A stretch of 14,707 nt of DNA, taken from NCBI GenBank assembly GCA_021795255.1, contig JAJYPQ010000053.1, forward strand, positions 1 to 14,707, read 5' to 3'. Positions 1 to 5,767 of the stretch are shown piece by piece; the first letter of the stretch is position 1; every line of letters starts with the position of its first letter. Below the pieces are notes generated by a model, which did not search any database, was not told the origin of the DNA, and saw only the letters and a list, made by a program, of their open reading frames with translations. Source of the stretch: Pseudomonadota bacterium. GTDB lineage: Bacteria > Pseudomonadota > Gammaproteobacteria > Acidiferrobacterales > Acidiferrobacteraceae. Position numbers and translations under genes: made by a program.

Positions 1-260
1 CTTCTATCGAAGTGCCAGCCGCAGCGCTACCGGCCTTAGGGATCGGTGAATATTATTGGGGGCAATTGGTCGGCCTCACGGTAGAGACCGTCGAGGGCGT
101 GTCCTTGGGCGTTGTGTCACGGCTTATGGAAACTGGGGCCAATGATGTTCTGGTGATCCACGGTGAGCGCGAGCGTTTGGTTCCTTATATCGCGGATGTC
201 GTTCGTCGTATTGAGCTTGATCAGAGGCGCCTCGTCGTAGACTGGGATCCCGAGTTTTGA
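1..260 (+). CDS. rimM: 16S rRNA processing protein RimM, C-terminal part (5' end outside window)
   Basis: This is the C-terminal half of RimM, the 30S maturation factor that binds ribosomal protein S19 and helps process the 3' domain of 16S rRNA. The open frame enters from the left edge (the first complete codon is at base 3), so the GTG at 12 is internal and not a start. The visible part is the PRC-barrel domain: it opens with [10 protein letters not shown], continues through the [10 protein letters not shown] strand and the ERLVPYI strand, and ends with VVDWDPEF, the usual RimM C-terminus. The stop TGA at 258-260 is one base before the trmD ATG, so the two genes are almost certainly translationally coupled. 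The order rimM-trmD-rplS is the conserved bacterial operon; rpsP would be expected upstream, outside the window. Confidence 0.95.
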   Translation, partial: SIEVPAAALPALGIGEYYWGQLVGLTVETVEGVSLGVVSRLMETGANDVLVIHGERERLVPYIADVVRRIELDQRRLVVDWDPEF

Positions 261-261
261 T

Positions 262-1011
262 ATGGAGATCGATGTCATCGGTCTCTTTCCGCAGGCCGTA
301 CGTGCGTTCTGCGAAGTGGGGATGGTCGGACGGGCGCAGGTGCAGGGTGCGCTGGTCATGCGATTCTGGGATCTACGCGATTTTACGGTAGATAAGCGTC
401 ACACCGTAGACGATAGACCCTACGGCGGCGGTCCCGGGATGGTATTGATGGCCGAACCCTTGCAGGCGGCCGTCGCGGCCGCCAAACAGCACGGGACAGA
501 GAGACGTGTCGCTTACTTGTCGCCGGCGGGACGCGTACTTAACCATGCCTCGGTGATGGAACTGGCGGCGCGATCCGGGCTTATTTTGGTGGCCGGTCGT
601 TACGAGGGGATCGACGAGCGTTTGGTGCAAGCGGCCGTTGACGAGGAGTGGTCGATCGGAGATTACGTACTCTCCGGAGGTGAGGCGGCGGCGGCTGTGA
701 TGATTGATGCAGTTGTCCGGCAGCTGCCAGGTGTTTTAGGACATGAGGATTCCGCGCGTGAGGACTCGTTTGTTGAGGGCTTGCTGGACTGCCCTCATTA
801 CACGCGACCGGAAGAGTGGCACGGGCAAAAGGTTCCGGAAATCCTTTTGTCGGGCGACCACGGGCGAATTAGGCGTTGGCGGTTAAAGGAGTCCCTCGGG
901 AGAACTTGGTTGCGACGCCCGGATCTTTTAGTTTTGCGGGAACTCGCTGCTGAAGAAAGAGAGCTTTTAGAAGAGTTTAAACAGGAGTATCGAGGACACG
1001 ATTATGGGTAA
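262..1011 (+). CDS. trmD: tRNA (guanine-N1-)-methyltransferase TrmD
   Basis: TrmD is the SPOUT-class enzyme that uses S-adenosylmethionine to make m1G at position 37 of tRNAs with a G36, which prevents +1 frameshifting. The 249-residue protein is close to the usual length of about 250. Seen in order: N-terminal [10 protein letters not shown], the YGGGPGM loop at 54-60, the trefoil-knot segments LSPAGR (86-91) and [10 protein letters not shown] (111-120), then [11 protein letters not shown] (131-141) and QLPGVLG (154-160). Asp168 in EDSF corresponds to the catalytic Asp, followed by [10 protein letters not shown]. The ATG at 262 lies one base after the rimM stop and no strong ribosome-binding site precedes it, which points to translational coupling. 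The 3' end overlaps rplS by 8 bp. Confidence 0.98.
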   Translation: MEIDVIGLFPQAVRAFCEVGMVGRAQVQGALVMRFWDLRDFTVDKRHTVDDRPYGGGPGMVLMAEPLQAAVAAAKQHGTERRVAYLSPAGRVLNHASVMELAARSGLILVAGRYEGIDERLVQAAVDEEWSIGDYVLSGGEAAAAVMIDAVVRQLPGVLGHEDSAREDSFVEGLLDCPHYTRPEEWHGQKVPEILLSGDHGRIRRWRLKESLGRTWLRRPDLLVLRELAAEERELLEEFKQEYRGHDYG

Positions 1012-1348
1012 TTTGATTCAAGAATTAGAAGGCGAGTTTCTTAAGCAGGACGTCCCGGCGTTCGGTCCTGGCGATACCGTGGTGGTCCACGTCAAAGTTG
1101 TCGAAGGTGAGCGCGAGCGCCTTCAGGCCTTTGAGGGCGTTGTTATTGCGCGCCGGAATCGCGGAATCAACTCATCGTTTACGGTGCGTAAGGTATCGTA
1201 TGGTGAAGGGGTGGAACGCGTATTTCCGTTACATAGCCCCAATGTGGCTCGTATCGAAGTCAAGCGCCGCGGTGTGGTGCGTCGCGCCAAACTCTATTTC
1301 CTGCGCGAACTGACAGGCAAAGCGGCGCGTATCCGCGAGCGAGTCTAA
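1004..1348 (+). CDS. rplS: 50S ribosomal protein L19
   Basis: L19 sits at the 30S-50S interface of the ribosome. The 114-residue protein has the normal family length and shows the typical [20 protein letters not shown] segment, the [19 protein letters not shown] core, the FPLHSP turn and the basic tail ending [10 protein letters not shown]. The start ATG at 1004 lies inside the 3' end of trmD (8-bp overlap), with GAGGA at 992-996 as the ribosome-binding site seven bases upstream. A GC-rich hairpin begins 11 bases after the stop codon, so this is probably the main end of the ribosomal operon. Confidence 0.98.
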   Translation: MGNLIQELEGEFLKQDVPAFGPGDTVVVHVKVVEGERERLQAFEGVVIARRNRGINSSFTVRKVSYGEGVERVFPLHSPNVARIEVKRRGVVRRAKLYFLRELTGKAARIRERV

Positions 1349-1359
1349 AAGGGCCTATG

Positions 1360-1402
1360 GCCTGTGCCGTGACCGCCTGGGCGGCACAGGCTCGTGTTGT
1401 TT
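1360..1402 (+). terminator. Hairpin after rplS, probable (leaky) Rho-independent terminator or attenuator
   Basis: A perfect 10-bp inverted repeat (GCCTGTGCCG at 1360-1369 pairing with CGGCACAGGC at 1382-1391, 12-base loop) is followed by a T-biased stretch at 1392-1402. The position, just after the rplS stop, fits a ribosomal operon terminator. The T run is interrupted by C and G, so termination is probably incomplete, and the next gene begins at the end of the tail. Confidence 0.6.
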
Positions 1403-2296
1403 ATGTCCGAATCGCTGGATGCAATGCTCATCGAAGGGTTTTTAGATAACCTTTTGACCGAGTCTGGGTTGAGCTCGAATACCCTTGACGCCTATAGACG
1501 CGATATTGAAGCCTTTGCCGGACATATCGGTGGTCGGCTTTTGGCGAGCGCCTGCCGCCGCGACGTGACCGAGTACTTGGCGTCCGAGGTGATCGCGGGC
1601 CGCAGACCACGTACAGCAGCGCGGCGGCTTGCAAGCTTGCGGCGCTTTTATCGCTATCTTGTCAGCCACCAAGGGATAGCCAAGGACCCGACCGAAGGGA
1701 TTGAGGGTCCTCATATCGGCCTCAATCTCCCAAAGACCCTCAGCGAACAGGAAGTCGAAGATCTTCTTCATGCCCCTGACGAACACGGTGAGGAGGGCTT
1801 GCGCGACCGAGCGATGCTCGAGGTCTTATATGCGACGGGGCTACGGGTATCCGAGCTCGTGGGCCTACTGGTGTCTCAGGCTGACCGCCAGTCGGGTGTA
1901 GTGAGGGTGGTCGGAAAAGGGGGGCGCGAGCGGCTTGTGCCTCTGGGCGAAGAGGCGCTTTTTTGGTTGAAACGGTATTTTGACGAAGCGCGCTCAGCGC
2001 TATTGGGCGGGCGGTCGTCGCCGGCCGTGTTCCTGACCCGGCGCGGTGGGCCGATGACTCGGCAAGCCTTTTGGTACAACATAAAACGGTATGCGCTGAA
2101 GGCCGATGTCCGTACCTCCTTATCGCCGCACACCCTACGCCACGCGTTTGCCACGCACCTGATTAATCACGGCGCGGACCTGCGTGTCGTTCAGCTGCTC
2201 TTAGGCCACGCGGATCTCTCGACTACTCAAATCTACACGCATGTCGCGCGTGAGCGGCTGAAGTCCCTTCACGCGATACATCATCCGCGCGGTTAG
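1403..2296 (+). CDS. xerD: Site-specific tyrosine recombinase XerD
   Basis: XerD, with XerC, resolves chromosome dimers at dif under FtsK control. From the ATG at 1403 the protein has 297 residues, one fewer than E. coli XerD, which is why I prefer this start to the in-frame GTG at 1394 inside the hairpin tail. The N-terminal core-binding domain (about 1-100) contains NTLDAYRRD. The catalytic domain shows the full set: Arg148 in ATGLRVSEL, Lys172 in GKGGRERLVPLG, His243 and Arg246 in HTLRHAFATHL, His269 in LLGHADLSTTQ and the nucleophile Tyr278 in QIYTH. The ending HHPRG is also XerD-like, so this is XerD and not XerC. No good ribosome-binding site is visible before 1403; a later ATG at 1424 is possible. 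It probably depends on read-through from rplS or on a promoter not recognised here. Confidence 0.95.
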   Translation: MSESLDAMLIEGFLDNLLTESGLSSNTLDAYRRDIEAFAGHIGGRLLASACRRDVTEYLASEVIAGRRPRTAARRLASLRRFYRYLVSHQGIAKDPTEGIEGPHIGLNLPKTLSEQEVEDLLHAPDEHGEEGLRDRAMLEVLYATGLRVSELVGLLVSQADRQSGVVRVVGKGGRERLVPLGEEALFWLKRYFDEARSALLGGRSSPAVFLTRRGGPMTRQAFWYNIKRYALKADVRTSLSPHTLRHAFATHLINHGADLRVVQLLLGHADLSTTQIYTHVARERLKSLHAIHHPRG

Positions 2297-2310
2297 GTGA
2301 GGGGCTGGCA

Positions 2311-2325
2311 GGGGAGAAGCTCCCC
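2311..2325. terminator. Short hairpin between convergent xerD and the 2338-3099 gene
   Basis: GGGGAG at 2311-2316 pairs with CTCCCC at 2320-2325 around a 3-base loop, in the 41-bp space between two convergent stop codons. There is no T run on either side, so a role as a bidirectional terminator is only suggested by position. Confidence 0.3.
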
Positions 2326-2337
2326 CATAGCGCTTGC

Positions 2338-3099
2338 TTAGAGATCGTCCAATTCTAAGACGTGGCGTGGATCGACCTCGTGGTCCATGCGAAAGGCCTC
2401 CCCACCTAGCGGGCGGGTGTAACCCAATATCGCCCCGGTTTGGCGGACCACCGCCTTCCAGTTGACCGCTCGTACGCGGCGCCTGAGGATCTCTCCCAGT
2501 TCGCAGGACAGAAGACGCTCCTCGCGCCTCAGTGTGGATTGCGAATAAAAATAGTCGAGCGAAAGGTACGTGAGAAAAATCGTAAGCCCTTGCATCAGAA
2601 TCGCGGGCGGGCTCAATAGAAACGAACTCGCGGCCGCGACCAAGGCCGCACTTCCCGCGGTTTTGGCGTAGTGTCGCGATTGTCGTTGCGCAAAGTGATT
2701 GCGCTCTATCTCGGCGCGCAATTTCGCTTCGTCGCTGTCCGAGCGGGCTGCATGGGCACTATGGTAATCCCGAACCAAGAGTAGAAGTTGCGCGAGACGC
2801 TCGCGATGGTTGGCCTTGCTGATACCAACGACATCCATATCGCTACGGCGGGCGGTCGCAAATTCCCCGAACTCGCGACCGAGGCCATCGTTTTCCGCAT
2901 GATCGATCAGATGGTGGCTCAGGTAGCGAAGCTCAAGAATTTCGCCTACGTCGATAGGAAAACGGAGGCTGACCAGGCGTCGATAGAAAAATGGGAACAG
3001 CTCGGGAGCGATGGCCAGCTTCGCGAGATAGTCGGATAGTGCGGGCTTTGAATCCATGGATTCCCTGTTCCGGTCTTTGGTCGGATGGACACGCGACAT
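2338..3099 (-). CDS. Hypothetical membrane protein with one C-terminal-half hairpin of helices
   Basis: I do not recognise a family. The frame gives up to 253 residues. The N-terminal two thirds is soluble-looking, charged and probably helical, with many Arg, Glu and His. Two adjacent hydrophobic segments at about 147-164 and 166-186, separated by a SPP turn, look like a transmembrane hairpin; a basic, cytoplasmic-looking tail (REERLL...LRRRVRAVNWK) follows. There is no signal peptide. Coordinates give the longest frame. The ATG at 3057 (residue 15) is at least as likely, because AGGGA precedes it and a TACAAT -10-like box at 3112-3117 would leave a leader of only about 10 bases for the upstream ATG. 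It is divergent from the patatin-like gene, so the two may share a control region. Coding is supported by length and composition, not by homology. Confidence 0.75.
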   Translation of the reverse strand: MSRVHPTKDRNRESMDSKPALSDYLAKLAIAPELFPFFYRRLVSLRFPIDVGEILELRYLSHHLIDHAENDGLGREFGEFATARRSDMDVVGISKANHRERLAQLLLLVRDYHSAHAARSDSDEAKLRAEIERNHFAQRQSRHYAKTAGSAALVAAASSFLLSPPAILMQGLTIFLTYLSLDYFYSQSTLRREERLLSCELGEILRRRVRAVNWKAVVRQTGAILGYTRPLGGEAFRMDHEVDPRHVLELDDL

Positions 3100-3111
3100 A
3101 ACCTTTCAGTG

Positions 3112-3117
3112 ATTGTA
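3112..3117 (-). promoter_or_regulatory. Possible -10 box for the leftward hypothetical membrane protein gene
   Basis: On the minus strand the bases read TACAAT, a near-consensus -10 hexamer. No convincing -35 box is found 16-18 bases upstream. If used, transcription would begin close to 3105, favouring the internal ATG at 3057. Confidence 0.3.
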
Positions 3118-3191
3118 CCAGATGTCGGCGTTTTTGTGTGTCTTGGCGTGGGCCTTCGGCATGAATTTTCCTGATGAGCTAGACTCATTTC

Positions 3192-3197
3192 AGGAGG
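3192..3197 (+). promoter_or_regulatory. Strong ribosome-binding site that fixes the patatin-like gene start
   Basis: AGGAGG, a full Shine-Dalgarno match, lies five bases before the ATG at 3203 and separates the real start from upstream in-frame starts. Confidence 0.85.
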
Positions 3198-3202
3198 TTT
3201 TT

Positions 3203-4183
3203 ATGGTCAAAAACGAGACGCGCGGTTTGGTACTGGCGCTGGGAGCGGGGGGCGCCCGCGGCTTAGCCCATATCGGGGTTCTCGAGGTGCTAGCCGAGCA
3301 CGGGTTGAAGGTTAGGGCCATAGCGGGCTCAAGCATAGGCGCTCAGATCGGCGCTTTTTACGCCTGCCATGAGGACGTCACCAGACTGAGCGAAACGGCG
3401 CTCGGGGTCGATTGGAAGCAGACTCTGCAGTTGTTTTTACCGGACGCGGCGAACGGGGGCGTGTGTTCCGGTCGAAATATTCTCAGTTTTTTGGAGCACC
3501 ACCTAGGGTCTACGAATATTGAGGACTTCGCGATCGATTTCCTTGCGATTGCCACCGATTTGCAAAGCGGCGAAGAGGTGGTCTTGCGGCGCGGTTCGGC
3601 TGCAGAGGCGGTGCGTGCAAGTCTTTCGTTGCCGGGGTTGCTTGCACCGCACTCCTGGCAGGGACGGCTGCTTATCGATGGCGGGGTCGTCAATCCGGTA
3701 CCGTTTGATGTCGCGGCAGAAAGCTTTGGGGATCCGGTGGTCGCGGTGGCCGTCCATCAAGGGGCGCGGTCTTTGTCGCCCGCCGAGATGACCCCGCACC
3801 CGAGAGCCTGGCGTGCTCAGCTACGCCATCTTTTGGATCAAAGTTGGGTGCGGCGCACAAAGCCGGTTCGGGCGTGGCTGGAGGAGCAGTTGGCTGAGCC
3901 GACAATCGCCCCTGGGGCCCATTGGCGGACGCGCTCGGTCTTGACCCAGGCTATCAATATTGCCCAGGCGCAAGTGGTTCGGCTGCGGCTTTTGACCCGG
4001 CAACCGGCCCTCTATCTAACGCCTGACGTCGAAGCGATAGGACCGTTCGAGTTTTATAAGGCGCGTGCCGCTATTGCGGCAGGGCGCGCCGCGGCGCGCG
4101 AGCGCCTGGCCGATCTGCATGCACTGGCTAGGGCGCAGGAACCGCGACGGGTTTCAGGTAGTAGTAACCCTGCGCCCAATTGA
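3203..4183 (+). CDS. Patatin-like phospholipase (RssA/NTE-type serine lipase)
   Basis: This is a patatin-family lipid acyl hydrolase of the bacterial RssA/NTE type, using a Ser-Asp dyad. The ATG at 3203 is chosen because AGGAGG at 3192-3197 lies five bases upstream and the patatin domain starts at residue 8; the open frame further upstream is not conserved in character. The 326-residue protein shows the oxyanion loop GAGGARG at 14-20, the nucleophile elbow GSSIG with Ser44, and the catalytic Asp159 in DGG, followed by VNPVP. The domain ends near residue 190. The remaining part is Arg- and Ala-rich and helical, of unknown role. There is no signal peptide or membrane helix, so it is probably cytoplasmic or peripheral. 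Natural substrate unknown. Its last 56 bp overlap the 3' end of the convergent GGDEF-EAL gene. Confidence 0.92.
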   Translation: MVKNETRGLVLALGAGGARGLAHIGVLEVLAEHGLKVRAIAGSSIGAQIGAFYACHEDVTRLSETALGVDWKQTLQLFLPDAANGGVCSGRNILSFLEHHLGSTNIEDFAIDFLAIATDLQSGEEVVLRRGSAAEAVRASLSLPGLLAPHSWQGRLLIDGGVVNPVPFDVAAESFGDPVVAVAVHQGARSLSPAEMTPHPRAWRAQLRHLLDQSWVRRTKPVRAWLEEQLAEPTIAPGAHWRTRSVLTQAINIAQAQVVRLRLLTRQPALYLTPDVEAIGPFEFYKARAAIAAGRAAARERLADLHALARAQEPRRVSGSSNPAPN

Positions 4184-5423
4184 CGCTCATGGCCCGCCTT
4201 TTCTCGGCTACCGACTCATCAATGGCGGCGGCGCCAAAAAAGTGACCTTGGGCCCAATCAACACCGACTTGGCGCAGGAGATCGACTTGTTGTTCTGTCT
4301 CGACGTATTCAGCCAAGGTTGTGATATTGAGATCACTCGCCACAGCTTGTATCCCGCGTATGATCGAAAGCACCTTAGGTTCGTGTAGGCGGCTGATCAG
4401 TCGACCATCGATCTTGAGGAAGGACACCGGGAGATCGGCTAGATATTGAAAGGACGAGTATCCGCTCCCGAAGTCGTCTAGCGCAAGTTGCATCCCGAAC
4501 TCCAGGAACGGTGCGAGGCGCTCGCGTGTCAGCTTGGGATTGTCCAGGAGTTCGCGTTCGGTTACCTCAATGACAAACGGCTTGACGTCAGGCGATCCCG
4601 AAACGAAATGTAATTTCGCCGATGCGAGAAGTTCCATGAGAAGGTGTGGGTGCCTTAGGAGATCGCTTGAGATGTTGACGAAGTGTGTCATCCCTTCAGG
4701 CCCGTGCTGATGACGCGCGAGAGCACTGAGTAAGACGGTCCAGTCAATCTTGTAGGTCAAACGAAATTGGCTCGCCGCCTCTATGAACTCATCTGCTGCC
4801 AGGACTAGGCCGTCCACTGTGACGATGCGAGCCAAGGCCTCTTCGGCGACGACTTGGCTTGTGAGGAGGTTGACTATGGGCTGGTAGGCGGGGACAACGC
4901 GGTCTTCGCGCAGCGCTGCTTCGAGGATGGCGCCCATTTTAAATACCCGATTGGAAAGATCGGTAGCCGAAAAGACGCGATTCCGGCCATGGCTTTTCGC
5001 TTGAACCAGGGCCTCGTCGGCTGCGTTCATGAGTTCTTGGACGGTCGTGCCGTCGTCCGGCGACGAGGCCGTCCCAAAACTTGCGGTCACGTTGATGACT
5101 TCGTTGCCGCTCGCAATGACGCGGCCGCTGATGGCGCTGGCCAAGGCCCGTGCACGCTCTATCACATCGCGAGGCCCACAGTCTGGCAGTAGGCAGAGGA
5201 ATTCATCGCTGCCCCAGCGACCCACGGTTTTTCCGCGACCGAGGGTGAGGCGGGCGGTTTCCGAGACCCGATTTAAGACCCGGTTGGCGACGGCGTAGCC
5301 GAAACGGTGGTTCAGGAGACGAAAGCGGTCAATACTAAAAAGGATAACGGCGTAGGGCTTTCCGGTTCTTTCGCTGTTCGAGTGCGCGAGTCCGAGTGCC
5401 TTGCTGAGACGGGTCCTGCTCAT
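4128..5423 (-). CDS. GGDEF-EAL protein, likely c-di-GMP phosphodiesterase with degenerate cyclase domain
   Basis: A tandem GGDEF-EAL protein without any sensor domain. The ATG at 5423 is preferred because GGGAG (complement of 5431-5435) sits seven bases upstream; an ATG at 5444 lacks this. From 5423 it has 431 residues. The GGDEF half (about 1-152) is degenerate: the signature reads GSDEF (71-75), the usual G-D pair after the Asn/Gly-His helix is A-N (46-47), no RxxD inhibitory site precedes the signature, and the initial LTGLxNR motif is missing or damaged. The EAL half keeps all catalytic residues: EALAR (195-199), Asn250, Glu286 in EVTE, Asp316-Asp317 in DDFGSG, Lys337, Glu372 and Gln392. 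The prediction is therefore hydrolysis of c-di-GMP to pGpG. The last 40 residues carry a second WAQG motif (416-419) that looks like a duplication of 390-393. Confidence 0.93.
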   Translation of the reverse strand: MSRTRLSKALGLAHSNSERTGKPYAVILFSIDRFRLLNHRFGYAVANRVLNRVSETARLTLGRGKTVGRWGSDEFLCLLPDCGPRDVIERARALASAISGRVIASGNEVINVTASFGTASSPDDGTTVQELMNAADEALVQAKSHGRNRVFSATDLSNRVFKMGAILEAALREDRVVPAYQPIVNLLTSQVVAEEALARIVTVDGLVLAADEFIEAASQFRLTYKIDWTVLLSALARHQHGPEGMTHFVNISSDLLRHPHLLMELLASAKLHFVSGSPDVKPFVIEVTERELLDNPKLTRERLAPFLEFGMQLALDDFGSGYSSFQYLADLPVSFLKIDGRLISRLHEPKVLSIIRGIQAVASDLNITTLAEYVETEQQVDLLRQVGVDWAQGHFFGAAAIDESVAEKRRAMSVNWAQGYYYLKPVAVPAP

Positions 5424-5758
5424 CCAAAGTCTCCCTGCCCCCATGGTGAAATCGACTGCTCGCCGTTAGGTTACAGAAAAGCCGCAGTGGGCGCTACTTC
5501 GTGGGATCGAGACTCGGATGACTTCCCTATAAGGCATGGTAGTCGGTGTCAGCGGCTATCGATCGGCGTTAAAGCCGCTTGACCATACTGCCAAACGGAG
5601 GGCGTCAGGTGGGACTGGAAAGAGGGGGAAGGACGGGCCAGGGCCTGCTTTAAGGTCAGATCTCGATCGAGGATTCTGGGTGATGGGCCCCTGGATGGCC
5701 TAAGTGCGATCAATGCCTGCGGGCGGCGCACCGCTGGGCATGGGCGGTCATGGGGCCG
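5424..5758. other. 335-bp intergenic region between the GGDEF-EAL and rep genes
   Basis: Both neighbours are on the minus strand, so this holds the rep 3' flank and the upstream region of the GGDEF-EAL gene. No convincing gene was found; a minus-strand frame at 5549-5731 has no family resemblance or ribosome-binding site. The only structures seen are the palindrome at the rep stop and a weak promoter candidate, listed separately. No clear T-tailed terminator follows rep. Confidence 0.7.
5526..5552 (-). promoter_or_regulatory. Weak promoter candidate for the GGDEF-EAL gene
   Basis: On the minus strand CTGACA (complement of 5547-5552) and TATAGG (complement of 5526-5531) are separated by 15 bases. 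The hexamers are reasonable but the spacing is short, so this is tentative. It would give a leader of about 95 bases. Confidence 0.25.
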
Positions 5759-5767
5759 TTAACGGCC
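5754..5767. repeat. Perfect 14-bp palindrome spanning the rep stop codon
   Basis: GGCCGTTAACGGCC is fully self-complementary and contains the rep TAA (complement of 5759-5761). It could form a cruciform or hairpin at the mRNA 3' end, but has no loop and no T tail, so it is not a standard terminator. Confidence 0.6.
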
